A DNA stretch of 19,972 bases from an uncultured Bacilli bacterium (GCA_944363995.1 CALVVV010000019.1:1-19972), one strand, 5' to 3'. Counted from the first letter of the stretch, positions 1 to 7,110 are shown. The notes: generated from the sequence alone by a model not told the origin. Program-made: numbers and translations.

Positions 1-69
1 TGGAACAAGTGGGAACATGACGGCACATATTATGCCAGGGTCCTGGCAACATTTGATATGCTTTTATAA
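1..69 (+). CDS. Possible 3' end of an unidentified gene (partial)
   Basis: Frame 1 is open from the window edge to a TAA at 67-69 and would encode 22 residues ending in ATFDMLL. Codons such as GGC, GCC, AGG, GTC and CTG are rare in the rest of the window, so this stretch is clearly more GC-rich than its surroundings. It also holds a 16-bp near-palindrome, TGCCAGG-GT-CCTGGCA, at about 33-48, so it could instead be the end of a structured RNA or a junction with foreign DNA. I do not recognise the peptide and cannot say which reading is right. Confidence 0.25.
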   Translation, partial: WNKWEHDGTYYARVLATFDMLL

Positions 70-110
70 ATCCTAATAAAAAATATTTCATAAAATAATT
101 ATACATTAAA

Positions 111-136
111 AAAAATAAAATGTAAATTTTATTTTT
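111..136 (+). terminator. All-A/T hairpin upstream of rnc, weak terminator candidate
   Basis: AAAAATAAAAT (111-121) and ATTTTATTTTT (126-136) form a perfect 11-bp stem around a GTAA loop and end in a T run. It lies between the edge stub and the rnc promoter, where a terminator would be expected. Without any G-C pair the stem would be unstable, so it may only reflect base composition. Confidence 0.25.
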
Positions 137-149
137 CAATATTTTATAG

Positions 150-155
150 TATAAT
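150..155 (+). promoter_or_regulatory. -10 box candidate for the rnc operon
   Basis: A consensus TATAAT lies 17 bases before the TTG start of rnc, just upstream of a GGTGAT ribosome binding site at 162-167. No good -35 element is visible at 16-18 bases upstream, so only the -10 box is supported. Confidence 0.35.
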
Positions 156-171
156 AATGATGGTGATTTAA

Positions 172-837
172 TTGAAACAAATTTTAAATAATTTAAATAT
201 AAAATATCGTGATGAAAATTTATATATGACTGCTTTAACCCATAGTTCTTATGCTTATGAAAATAATGTCGAAAATTATGAACGATTAGAATATTTAGGC
301 GATGCGGTTTTAGAACTTATAATAAGTGAATATTTATATAAAAATACGAATTATGAAGAGGGAGTAATGACCAAAATGCGTGCTAAATATGTTTGTGAAG
401 ATGCAAATTATGAATATGCAGTTCATCTTAATTTAAATAATTATATAAGATTAGGACATGGTGAAAAAGAAAATGGTGGAAGATATCGTAAAGCTATTGT
501 GGCAGATGTTTTTGAAGCCTTTATAGGAGCAATGTATTTAGATTTAGGTTTTTCTGTTGTTTGTAAATTTATTTATGATAATATTATTCCTTTAATTGAA
601 AATAAAAAAATTAATTTTGATACAGATTATAAATCAATTTTACAAGAATTGATACAAACAGATAAAAGATCATTAGAATATGTTGTGGTTAATGAATATG
701 GCCCAGCTCACAACAAAACTTTTGAAGTTGTTGTAAAAATCGATGATGTCGTTTATGGGAAGGGAATAGCTCATAGTAAAAAATTAGCTGAACAAAATGC
801 TGCATGTGATGCGTTGAAGAAGGCACAAAATGGATAA
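172..837 (+). CDS. rnc: Ribonuclease III
   Basis: Cuts double-stranded RNA in rRNA precursor processing and mRNA turnover. The 221-residue length is typical. The signature ERLEYLGDAVL is at residues 37-47. E40, D44, D112 and E115 match the four metal-binding acidic residues of the E. coli enzyme (E41, D45, D114, E117). A double-stranded RNA-binding domain covers about residues 152-218 and ends with the usual basic-helix pattern AHSKKLAEQNAACDALKK. The start is TTG at 172, chosen because GGTGAT at 162-167 lies five bases upstream and the protein then begins like other RNase III proteins. The last 8 bases overlap the next gene, so the two are probably translationally coupled. In many Bacillota rnc is followed by smc; here it is not. 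Confidence 0.96.
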   Translation: MKQILNNLNIKYRDENLYMTALTHSSYAYENNVENYERLEYLGDAVLELIISEYLYKNTNYEEGVMTKMRAKYVCEDANYEYAVHLNLNNYIRLGHGEKENGGRYRKAIVADVFEAFIGAMYLDLGFSVVCKFIYDNIIPLIENKKINFDTDYKSILQELIQTDKRSLEYVVVNEYGPAHNKTFEVVVKIDDVVYGKGIAHSKKLAEQNAACDALKKAQNG

Positions 838-1843
838 AATTATTGATAGTTTTTTCAAACAATGTGAAACTGGTAGAGTAGAAGTTGGAAACTCATATTA
901 TAATATGAATTTCTCAATAAATTCTGATAAATCACCTTTAGTTTTACATGTAAAAAATAAGACAATTTTTTATAATTATATAAAAGAATTTATTAATTTA
1001 TTTAATTTTGAAAATACTGATGAAATAATTAAAATGTTAGTTTATTTATTTTCCAATTTAACATATAGTGATACTGAAAATGTTGAAGAATATGTTAAAA
1101 GAAATATTTCGTTTGTAGAAAATAAAATTTTAAAAGATTGTGAATTTAAATTTTTAGAAAATAAAATAACAATATCTATTTTAGAAGCTTTTCAAGAAAC
1201 ACCATACTGTTTTAAAACTACTATATCTTTAAATAATTTATCTTATGAATTACCTACGATATACTATGGAATTGATAAAGGAATTTGCTATATATATGCG
1301 ATTCAAGATAAAAATAAAGATAAAACTTCTAGTTATAGTAGGAAAATAAAAAGAATTTTATATAGAATGAATAGTGGGATAAAAGAAGATATCGAATATC
1401 AACAATATAAAAATGGTTTAAGTGATTATTATCCTGAAAATATCAGTGATATATCGCCTAGTGCAATTTTAGTTCTTAGTTTATTTTTTCAGCAGTTATT
1501 AGAAAATAATATAACGAATATTAAGGTAGTTCCTTTTTTGCCTATAAGATATTATTCAAAGGAACAAGCTTATAAAAATAAATTAGAATATTTGATAAAG
1601 AAAAATCAATTAGACAAATCTCAAAAAGAAGTTTTATTAAATCAATTTAAAACCGAACATTTAAGAATTCAAAATAATTTAACCCAAAAATTTATTAGAA
1701 ATTTTTTCAGACTAGTTTATCATTTCCCTAATATTGAAATAGTTTCCTTACCATTTGATGTTGAAGAATATATGAGTATTAAATTAAAGCCATTTGCATT
1801 TGATATTTTTGATACTTTAGGTATTGATAAATTAAAAAAATAA
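830..1843 (+). CDS. Hypothetical protein in the rnc operon
   Basis: I do not recognise this 337-residue protein. It has no signal peptide, no convincing membrane segment and no catalytic motif I can name, and it looks cytoplasmic with mixed alpha/beta content. Residues around 235-285 (KEQAYKNKLEYLIKKNQLDK onwards) are strongly charged and likely helical. A conserved-looking aromatic/proline stretch, PFLPIRYYSKE, comes just before. No Trp is present. The ATG at 830 overlaps the end of rnc by 8 bases and is preceded by AAGG at 820-823 inside rnc, which points to translational coupling. The yebC-like gene follows after 26 bases with no terminator, so the three genes form one operon. Placement between rnc and yebC suggests an RNA- or translation-related role, but that is inference from context only. 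Confidence 0.8.
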   Translation: MDKIIDSFFKQCETGRVEVGNSYYNMNFSINSDKSPLVLHVKNKTIFYNYIKEFINLFNFENTDEIIKMLVYLFSNLTYSDTENVEEYVKRNISFVENKILKDCEFKFLENKITISILEAFQETPYCFKTTISLNNLSYELPTIYYGIDKGICYIYAIQDKNKDKTSSYSRKIKRILYRMNSGIKEDIEYQQYKNGLSDYYPENISDISPSAILVLSLFFQQLLENNITNIKVVPFLPIRYYSKEQAYKNKLEYLIKKNQLDKSQKEVLLNQFKTEHLRIQNNLTQKFIRNFFRLVYHFPNIEIVSLPFDVEEYMSIKLKPFAFDIFDTLGIDKLKK

Positions 1844-1869
1844 AGGTAAAATATAGGAGGTGATTTGAA

Positions 1870-2589
1870 ATGGGAAGAGCTTATGAAGTAAGAAAAGCAA
1901 GTATTCAAAAGACAGGAGCAGCGCGTGGTAAAGTTTATAGTATGTATGCTAAAGAAATATATCAAGCTGCTAAAAATGGTGGAACAAGTTTAGAAGCTAA
2001 TTCAGTATTAAAGAGACTAGTTGAAAGAGCAAAAAAAGAACAAGTTCCACAAGATATTATTAAAAGAGCAATTGACAAAGTAAATAGTGGTGTCGATGAA
2101 AATTATACAAAAAATACTTACGAGATGTTTGGACCTTCTGGATCGACTTTAATTATTGAATGTTTAACTGATAATGTTAATAGAACAGTTAGTGATTTAA
2201 GAGCAGTAGTAAACAAATGTCATGTCAAACTAGGTAATGTAGGAAGTGTATCTTATAATTATGATAACTTATGTGTTGTTAGTTTTAAAGGATTATCTTT
2301 AGAAGACACTTTAAATACTTTAATTGAAAATGATATTGATGTTAAAGATATTGAAGAAGATAATGATGAAATAGTTATTTATGGTGATCCACAGGATTTA
2401 TTTAAAATAAAAGAAACTATTACAAAATTGTTGCCTAATGTTATTTTTAATATAGATGAAATAACAATGTTACCAAAAGAAAAAATAACCTTAACCGCTG
2501 AAGATTTAGACTTGTTTAATAAATTATTAACGATGTTAGATGAAGTAGAAGATGTTTCTAATATTTATCACAATGTAAAAACTGATTAA
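1870..2589 (+). CDS. YebC/PmpR/TACO1 family protein, YeeN-like subgroup
   Basis: A 239-residue full-length member of the YebC/TACO1 family. The N-terminus MGRAYEVRKASIQKTGAARG replaces the AGHSKW opening of classical YebC and resembles YeeN. It is followed by YSMYAKEIYQAAKNGG and the family stretch VPQDIIKRAIDKVNSG (about residues 58-73). A second domain with YEMFGPSGSTLIIECLTDN (about 84-102) is the typical YebC core. The family was long annotated as transcriptional regulators; more recent work on TACO1 and bacterial YebC proteins supports a ribosome-associated role in relieving stalls at proline-rich stretches. The ribosome binding site AGGAGGTGAT ends a few bases before the ATG and is the strongest in this operon. 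The gene is the last of the rnc operon and its stop lies in a terminator hairpin. Confidence 0.92.
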   Translation: MGRAYEVRKASIQKTGAARGKVYSMYAKEIYQAAKNGGTSLEANSVLKRLVERAKKEQVPQDIIKRAIDKVNSGVDENYTKNTYEMFGPSGSTLIIECLTDNVNRTVSDLRAVVNKCHVKLGNVGSVSYNYDNLCVVSFKGLSLEDTLNTLIENDIDVKDIEEDNDEIVIYGDPQDLFKIKETITKLLPNVIFNIDEITMLPKEKITLTAEDLDLFNKLLTMLDEVEDVSNIYHNVKTD

Positions 2590-2615
2590 TTAAAAAAGGT
2601 TAATTATCAGTTTTT
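2577..2615 (+). terminator. Rho-independent terminator of the rnc-yebC operon
   Basis: AAAAACTGA (2577-2585) pairs with TCAGTTTTT (2607-2615), and after a single bulged T the inner TAATTA arms (2587-2592 and 2601-2606) pair around an 8-base loop. The 3' arm ends in a T run followed by GTTTT. The yebC stop codon lies inside the 5' arm. Confidence 0.8.
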
Positions 2616-2618
2616 GTT

Positions 2619-2646
2619 TTGATTTTAAAATAAAATATAGTATAAT
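2619..2646 (+). promoter_or_regulatory. Promoter of ffh
   Basis: TTGATT (2619-2624), a 16-base spacer and TATAAT (2641-2646) lie directly after the upstream terminator. The ribosome binding site AGGTGAT at 2652-2658 follows immediately, so the untranslated leader is only about ten bases. Confidence 0.65.
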
Positions 2647-2662
2647 TTAATAGGTGATATAA

Positions 2663-3967
2663 ATGTTTGAAAATTTAGGAGATAGATTAACAAGTGTTGT
2701 AAATAAAATAAAAGGTTATGGTAAAATAACTAACGAAAATATTAGCGAAATAACAAGAGAACTAAGATTAGCCCTACTTGAAGCTGATGTTAATTATCAA
2801 GTTGTAAAAGAATTTATTAATAAAGTCAAAGAAAAAGCTTTAGGTGAAGAAGTATTAAATAGTTTAAAACCTAGCGAATTATTTATTAAAATAGTAAAAG
2901 ATGAATTAGTTGAATTATTAGGCGGTGCAAAAAAAGATTTAGTTACTAATAAAGATTTTAATATTTTAATGCTAGTTGGCTTACAAGGTAGTGGTAAAAC
3001 AACAACTATTGGGAAATTAAGTTTATTATTAAGAAAAAAATATAATAAAAAGCCTTTATTAGTAGCTTGTGATGTTTATAGACCAGCAGCTATTGACCAA
3101 TTAAAACAAATTGGTAAGGAACTAAATATAGAAGTTTATGAAGAAGGTAAAAAAAATCCTCGTGAAATAGTTAACAATGCTATTAAATATGCTAAAGAAA
3201 ATAAATTTAATTATATTTTAATTGATACAGCTGGTAGATTACATATTGATGAAGAATTAATGGATGAATTAAATGATATTAAGGATATAGCACATCCTGA
3301 TGAAATATTATTAGTAGTTGATAGTATGACAGGACAAGATGCTATTAATGTTATAACTGGTTTTAATGATAAATTAGACTTAACTGGAGCTATTTTAACT
3401 AAGTTAGATGGTGATACTAAAGGTGGAGTTGCATTGTCGATAAGACATTTAACTAATGTTCCAATTAAATTTGTTGGTGTATCTGAAAAAATGGATGGCC
3501 TAGAAGAATTTTATCCTGAAAGAATGGCTACTCGTATTTTAGATATGGGCGATTTAATGAGCATGGTTGAAAAAGCTGAAGGCATTATGGATGAAGAAGC
3601 AATTGCATCAGCTAAAAAAATGCAAAAGGGTAATTTTGATTTAGAAGATTTTTTAGTTCAATTAAAACAAATAAAAAAATTAGGACCTTTAGAAAATATA
3701 TTAAAAATGTTACCAGGTGCTAAGAAAATGGGGTTAAATAATATTCAAATTAATCCAAAAGATATGTTACATATTGAAGCCATTATTTTATCGATGACAC
3801 CTTATGAAAGAAAACATCCAGATGTTTTAAAAGCAAGTCGTAAACAAAGAATAGCTAAAGGTAGTGGTCGAAGTGTTGAAGAAGTAAATAGATTATTAAA
3901 ACAATTTGAACAAATGAAACTATTAATGAAACAATTTAAAAGCGGTAATTTTAAAATGCCATTTTAA
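2663..3967 (+). CDS. ffh: Signal recognition particle GTPase Ffh
   Basis: Binds signal sequences of nascent membrane and secreted proteins and, with SRP RNA and FtsY, delivers ribosomes to the Sec translocon. The 434 residues cover the full N-G-M arrangement. The N helical bundle takes about residues 1-95. The G domain carries the P-loop GLQGSGKTT at 106-114, DTAGR at 188-192 and TKLDGD at 246-251. The M domain runs from about 298 and has the SRP RNA-binding stretch SGRSVEEVNRLLKQF at 401-415. The methionine-containing C-terminal tail is short. The gene has its own promoter and a GGTGAT-type ribosome binding site. The usual neighbours ylxM and ftsY are not seen here. Confidence 0.97.
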   Translation: MFENLGDRLTSVVNKIKGYGKITNENISEITRELRLALLEADVNYQVVKEFINKVKEKALGEEVLNSLKPSELFIKIVKDELVELLGGAKKDLVTNKDFNILMLVGLQGSGKTTTIGKLSLLLRKKYNKKPLLVACDVYRPAAIDQLKQIGKELNIEVYEEGKKNPREIVNNAIKYAKENKFNYILIDTAGRLHIDEELMDELNDIKDIAHPDEILLVVDSMTGQDAINVITGFNDKLDLTGAILTKLDGDTKGGVALSIRHLTNVPIKFVGVSEKMDGLEEFYPERMATRILDMGDLMSMVEKAEGIMDEEAIASAKKMQKGNFDLEDFLVQLKQIKKLGPLENILKMLPGAKKMGLNNIQINPKDMLHIEAIILSMTPYERKHPDVLKASRKQRIAKGSGRSVEEVNRLLKQFEQMKLLMKQFKSGNFKMPF

Positions 3968-3992
3968 AATAGACACTAATCAGTGTCTATTT
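3967..3992. terminator. Shared hairpin between convergent ffh and anti-sigma genes
   Basis: AAATAGACACT (3967-3977) and AGTGTCTATTT (3982-3992) form a perfect 11-bp stem with an AATC loop. It overlaps the stop codon of the minus-strand anti-sigma gene and begins right at the ffh stop. A/T-rich tails on both sides allow termination in both directions, though neither side has a long uninterrupted T run. Confidence 0.7.
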
Positions 3993-5298
3993 CATATTCA
4001 ATAATTTTACCAGTAGTAGCATTAATTTCGTAATCATATTCTTTATTACCAGATTTAAATTCAATTTCATATTTATTATCATCTAATTCAATTTCATAAT
4101 CAAAAATATTCGAAACATTAGCATGATTTAAAGCAATTTTTTTAGCTTCATCTTTAGTAATAATAGGGTTAGGTTCTTTATAATTATTGTCTATTGAATA
4201 TTTAATTATTTTACCAGTAGTGGCATCAATTTCATAATCATATTCTTTACTATTAGCATTAAATTCAATTTCGTATTTATTACCATCTAATTCAATTTTA
4301 TAATTAGTAATATTAGTAACATTAGCATGATTTAAAGCAATTTTTTTAGCTTCATCATTAGTTATTTTTGAAGTGGTATTTGAGTTATTTGTGTAGTTTT
4401 TGTCATCAATTTCATATTCGATAATATCACCAGTAGTAGCATTAATTTCATAATCATATTCTTTATTATTTGCTTTAAATTCAATTTCATATACCATAAC
4501 ATCATCAAAATCTAATTCAATTTTATAATTAGTTACACTAGTAACATTAGCGTGATTTAAAGCAATTTCTTTAGCTTTGTCTTCGCCAATATAAGCTTTT
4601 TGACTAGCAGTACCACTAGTATTTTCATCTTTTAAAATTAAATTTAATTCATTGATTGATAGTGAAGCTAATTGATCAAATGTTAATAAATTATTATTAG
4701 CTATTATTTGTTTAATTATTTTAACTTTACCTAAAGAAATATTATATTGGTTAGCTAAATCAGTTAATTCTTGTTCTTCATTAACAGTTTGACTAATAAT
4801 TGATATATTTTCCATATTTATTTGATTTAAAATTTCTTGTCTTAAAGTTTCAGCTTTAGTATTATCATTATTTTCAACTGATATTAAAATTGAGTTAGCT
4901 AATTCAGTAATATAACCATTTTTAACCATTGAACCAATTAAAGCATTAACTGCTACATTGATATCACTACCTTTTAAATCCATATCGCTAATAATTTTTT
5001 TACCATCTTCATTGTTTGCAATAACTTCTAAAACTTTTTCTTTTTGATTAATTTTTAGTTCGACACTTGGATTAACATCGATTCCTACTTTTGAAGTAAC
5101 TTTATAATTATTATTATAATATAATCCCCCTATAACTAGTAAACATACAACACAAAGTGTACTAATTGTTGCCATAATTGACCATTTTCTTTTTTTCTCC
5201 ATATAAACAAATCCTTTCTTTTCTAAATTATTAAAATCGAACTTAGGAAGTTTAATATTATTTAAATTTTTATTAATTCTTTTTTCTATATTATTCAT
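3976..5298 (-). CDS. Membrane anti-sigma factor, RsgI-like with three PepSY-type repeats
   Basis: A 440-residue single-pass membrane protein expected to hold the adjacent ECF sigma factor at the membrane. Residues 1-38 are the cytoplasmic sigma-binding part, about 39-61 (IMATISTLCVVCLLVIGGLY) the membrane helix, and about 65-135 an RsgI-like extracytoplasmic domain. The latter contains DVNPSVE with N76-P77, the dipeptide at which RsgI proteins are known to undergo autoproteolysis. A helical region (about 140-225) leads to three tandem PepSY-like units at about 236-298, 312-370 and 380-438. Each has the pattern AKKIALNHANV...YEIEF...KEYDYEI-ATTG-II-Y. The start is set by AAAGGAGG seven bases before the ATG. 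The gene overlaps the end of the sigma gene by 8 bases. The external ligand is unknown; PepSY domains are usually linked to peptidase control or to binding at the cell surface. Confidence 0.85.
   Translation of the reverse strand: MNNIEKRINKNLNNIKLPKFDFNNLEKKGFVYMEKKRKWSIMATISTLCVVCLLVIGGLYYNNNYKVTSKVGIDVNPSVELKINQKEKVLEVIANNEDGKKIISDMDLKGSDINVAVNALIGSMVKNGYITELANSILISVENNDNTKAETLRQEILNQINMENISIISQTVNEEQELTDLANQYNISLGKVKIIKQIIANNNLLTFDQLASLSINELNLILKDENTSGTASQKAYIGEDKAKEIALNHANVTSVTNYKIELDFDDVMVYEIEFKANNKEYDYEINATTGDIIEYEIDDKNYTNNSNTTSKITNDEAKKIALNHANVTNITNYKIELDGNKYEIEFNANSKEYDYEIDATTGKIIKYSIDNNYKEPNPIITKDEAKKIALNHANVSNIFDYEIELDDNKYEIEFKSGNKEYDYEINATTGKIIEYEIDTD
3985..4593 (-). repeat. Three imperfect tandem coding repeats (PepSY-like units)
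   Basis: The units lie at about 4405-4593, 4189-4365 and 3985-4161 on the minus strand, each of about 180 bases with short variable linkers. The similarity is visible in both DNA and protein, for example the repeated AATTTCATAATCATATTCTT on the plus strand. This suggests fairly recent internal duplication and a region prone to copy-number change. Confidence 0.8.
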
Positions 5299-5800
5299 TT
5301 TTTTCCTCCTTTGTAAGTTCCTTTAATTTTTTGATTGCTCGGTGATATTTAGAGAGAGTAGTAGTTAATTTTAAATCTAAAATCTTGGCAATCTCATGAA
5401 ATTTAAAACCATTCATTGCATGTAAAACAATAATATTTCTTTCATCATCATTTAAATTATTTAATAAATATTCTATTAATATTTTATCATCATGATTAGG
5501 TTTAGTTATAAAATCAATTTCATCAACATTAATTGTTTTTTTGTTACTTCTAATTTTATTGTAGGCAATATTTTTAGTAATAGTTAAAATCCAAGCCATC
5601 GGTTTATTTTGATTTTGATATTTAAAAGCATTGTGATAAATCGTTATAAAAACTTCTTGCATAACATCTTTAGCATCTTCACTATTTTTTAAAATACTTA
5701 ATGCGAAACTATAAACATTATTGTTAATTATATTATATAGTTCATTAAATGCTTCAATATCGTTTAAAGCAATTCTTTCTAAGTAGTGGTTAACTTCCAT
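5291..5800 (-). CDS. ECF-type RNA polymerase sigma factor
   Basis: A 169-residue sigma-70 family protein with only regions 2 and 4, as in the extracytoplasmic function group. Region 2 spans about residues 15-85 and includes DAKDVMQEVFITIY at 44-57 and the PMAWILTITKNIAYNKIR core-binding and melting segment. Region 4 spans about 110-160 with the helix-turn-helix FKFHEIAKILDLKLTTTLSK. The frame is open further upstream, but I chose the ATG at 5800 because AGAGGAG lies seven bases before it; an earlier start would bury that ribosome binding site. The gene overlaps the anti-sigma gene, the standard arrangement for a sigma/anti-sigma pair. Target promoters are not visible here. Confidence 0.9.
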   Translation of the reverse strand: MEVNHYLERIALNDIEAFNELYNIINNNVYSFALSILKNSEDAKDVMQEVFITIYHNAFKYQNQNKPMAWILTITKNIAYNKIRSNKKTINVDEIDFITKPNHDDKILIEYLLNNLNDDERNIIVLHAMNGFKFHEIAKILDLKLTTTLSKYHRAIKKLKELTKEEKNE

Positions 5801-5863
5801 TTTTTTACTCCTCTCATTATAACAACAATTCAAAGTATCATTTTATTGCATAATTTTTTTTAA

Positions 5864-5892
5864 AATATATCATATTTTTAAATTTAAGTCAA
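5864..5892 (-). promoter_or_regulatory. Promoter of the sigma/anti-sigma operon
   Basis: On the minus strand TTGACT (5887-5892), a 17-base spacer and TATATT (5864-5869) preceded by TGA form a good housekeeping promoter with an extended -10. The leader to the sigma start is about 57 bases. A second TATAAT closer to the start (5817-5822) has no matching -35. Confidence 0.65.
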
Positions 5893-5917
5893 AGCTTTAA
5901 CGAAACAAGCATATATA

Positions 5918-5955
5918 AAAAACATTGAATCATAATACAATGACACAATGTTTTT
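5918..5955 (-). terminator. Terminator of the collagen-like gene
   Basis: CAATGTTTTT (5946-5955) and AAAAACATTG (5918-5927) form a 10-bp stem around an 18-base loop. Read on the minus strand the 3' arm ends in TTTTTTATAT. It lies 16 bases after the stop of the collagen-like reading frame. Confidence 0.7.
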
Positions 5956-5971
5956 GTACTTTATGAAATTT

Positions 5972-6448
5972 TTAATTAATTCTAGTTATAGAAACACATC
6001 CAGAGTATAAATCGTTAGGTACTAAGTCAAAATCAACATCTGATGCATTAATCAACCGATAACTTGCACCTGCTGTAGCTTCAAAAATAGCATTTCCATT
6101 AATTGTTCCTGTTTGACAGCAAGAAACTTTATTATGTGTTGATGAGTGCGCGATTAATTCAACATTAGGCCAAAATTTTCTGAACTCAATACTTAATGCT
6201 TTATCGTCACAATTTTTCCCTTTATTTTTTACATTAACCCACCAATGAATAATATATATTCCTTTTTCTGGAATAGAAAAGTCGCCAGTTATAGGACTAT
6301 AAGAAATTTTATTTGATAGATTAGTGTTTTGAAATAAAATTGGATTTTGTACAGGAACAGTAGAATTTGATATATCATGTACCATAGCATAACTTTGGAA
6401 CGTTGAACCAGTAGGCCCGGTAGCCCCAGTATCACCTTTTGGTCCAGT
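5972..6448 (-). pseudogene. 3' part of an interrupted collagen-like surface protein gene
   Basis: This is the C-terminal part of the gene whose 5' part lies at 11204-11367. From the junction it reads T-GPKGDTGATGPTGSTFQ, i.e. Gly-X-Y triplets rich in Thr, and then a domain of about 140 residues with many beta strands. That domain (AMVHDISNSTVPVQ...SGCVSITRIN) resembles the C1q/TNF-like C-terminal domains of BclA-type bacterial collagen-like proteins. It contains Cys residues (KNC, SCC, SGC). Upstream in frame is a TGA inside the inserted DNA, so no proper start remains; internal ATG codons such as 6385 have no ribosome binding site and would omit the collagen part. Its own terminator follows. 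As it stands the gene is inactive unless the insert is removed. Confidence 0.8.
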
Positions 6449-6471
6449 TCATACACTCATTAGTGAAAGTA
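6441..6471. repeat. Left end of the inserted element (attL-like site)
   Basis: The collagen-gene half GGTCC-A-GT (6441-6448) joins the terminal inverted repeat at 6449-6471, which begins TCATACACT and ends AGTGAAAGTA. It matches the right end at 18 of 23 positions in inverted orientation. The 2-3 bases GT/AGT at the junction are present at both ends. Confidence 0.75.
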
Positions 6472-6556
6472 AAGTCATTTTTTTTACCATTTTTTTTAAT
6501 ATAATGGTTTTATTTTATAAAAAATATTAACATTTTGTTCTTCGTCTATAACTATT

Positions 6557-6787
6557 TTATCTATTAAAGATGATAAGAGGTATATTTAATTTTTTAGAAA
6601 TTAAATAAACGAATTCAAGACTAAATGTTTGATAACTGCTATTTTCTATGTTTGCAATTGTTCCATCATTATATTGAATTAAATCTGCTAGTTGAACTTG
6701 AGTAAGTCCTTTTTCTTTTCTAATTCTTCTAATGTTTTGACCAACTATAACATAAATGTATTTGTTATCATCTTTATTTATCTTCAT
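6557..6787 (-). CDS. Cro/C1-type (XRE) helix-turn-helix regulator
   Basis: A 76-residue DNA-binding protein. The HTH_3 fold covers about residues 13-70, with VGQNIRRIRKEKGLTQVQLA containing the first helices and DLIQYNDGTIANIENSS the recognition helix. It has no extra domain, as is common for element-encoded repressors. It is divergent from the small membrane protein gene, and the 89 bases between them contain a 15-bp palindrome likely to be its operator. The ribosome binding site is weak (GGTG three bases before the ATG). It probably represses itself and the divergent cargo genes. Confidence 0.8.
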   Translation of the reverse strand: MKINKDDNKYIYVIVGQNIRRIRKEKGLTQVQLADLIQYNDGTIANIENSSYQTFSLEFVYLISKKLNIPLIIFNR

Positions 6788-6815
6788 AACACCACATACA
6801 ATAATTATCTAATGA

Positions 6816-6830
6816 ACATTTAATAAATGT
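6816..6830. promoter_or_regulatory. Palindromic operator candidate between divergent genes
   Basis: ACATTTA-A-TAAATGT is a perfect 7-bp dyad centred between the XRE regulator and the divergent small membrane protein gene, the usual place for an operator of a Cro/C1-type protein. In A/T-rich DNA such palindromes can occur by chance. Confidence 0.45.
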
Positions 6831-6864
6831 ACTGAATTTAATATATGTAGTTTTGGCAATTTTA

Positions 6865-6873
6865 TGTTAAAAT
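6865..6873 (+). promoter_or_regulatory. Extended -10 candidate for the small membrane protein gene
   Basis: TGT-TAAAAT forms an extended -10. No convincing -35 is found at the right distance (TTGGCA at 6853-6858 is too close). The transcript would begin just before the ribosome binding site GGAGGTG at 6882-6888. Confidence 0.3.
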
Positions 6874-6892
6874 GGTATGGTGGAGGTGCATT

Positions 6893-7110
6893 ATGAAAAA
6901 AATAATATTTCAAATTTTAGGTATATTGGGTTTATAGCAATAGTAATTAGTGCATTTACAATACCTAGTAATCCTTATGAAATAATCCCAGCATTAACTG
7001 TAATGAGTTTTGATAAACCTTTATGGGTGTGCATTGTTTTTGGTGGAGGATTTTTATATCTATTATCATTGTATTCCATTTATGATTTAATTGATAAAAA
7101 AACTAATTAG
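6893..7110 (+). CDS. Small membrane protein, needs a -1 frameshift
   Basis: The strong ribosome binding site GGAGGTG (6882-6888) serves the ATG at 6893, which opens a frame of only 14 codons (MKKIIFQILGILGL) before TAG at 6935. The -1 frame is open from upstream to a TAG at 7108-7110. The last zero-frame codons form G-GGT-TTA (6928-6934), a classical X-XXY-YYZ slippery heptamer. A -1 slip there gives MKKIIFQILGILGL-IAIVISAFTIP... and a coherent protein of about 72 residues with two membrane segments, the second around PLWVCIVFGGGFLYLLSLYS. A start in the long frame at 6877 has no ribosome binding site and gives a hydrophilic N-terminus. Programmed frameshifting, an inactivating one-base indel and a sequencing error all remain possible. 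No strong downstream hairpin is evident. Confidence 0.5.

Noticed and set aside
3985..4593. Direct repeats considered as a CRISPR-like or satellite array
   Set aside because: The units are about 180 bases, contiguous with coding sequence and translate in one frame to PepSY-like domains.
5972..6385. A 137-residue gene starting at ATG 6385
   Set aside because: No ribosome binding site precedes that ATG, and the same frame continues upstream through Gly-X-Y triplets to the element junction. It is the 3' part of a larger gene.
6446..6490. Short minus-strand frame MVKKMTLLSLMSV followed by an in-frame TGA and then the collagen triplets, suggesting TGA read as Trp or a signal peptide start
   Set aside because: The codons before the TGA belong to the inserted element's terminal repeat, not to the collagen gene. 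Trp is encoded by TGG at every site checked, and two genes in the window end in TGA.
6486..6507. Plus-strand hairpin ACCATT...AATGGT followed by T residues near the left element end
   Set aside because: Only six base pairs with an A/T loop and no plus-strand gene to terminate; too weak to annotate.
6877..6892. ATG at 6877 as start of the small membrane protein
   Set aside because: It has no ribosome binding site and would place the perfect GGAGGTG inside the coding sequence; the N-terminus would be hydrophilic and lose the first membrane helix.
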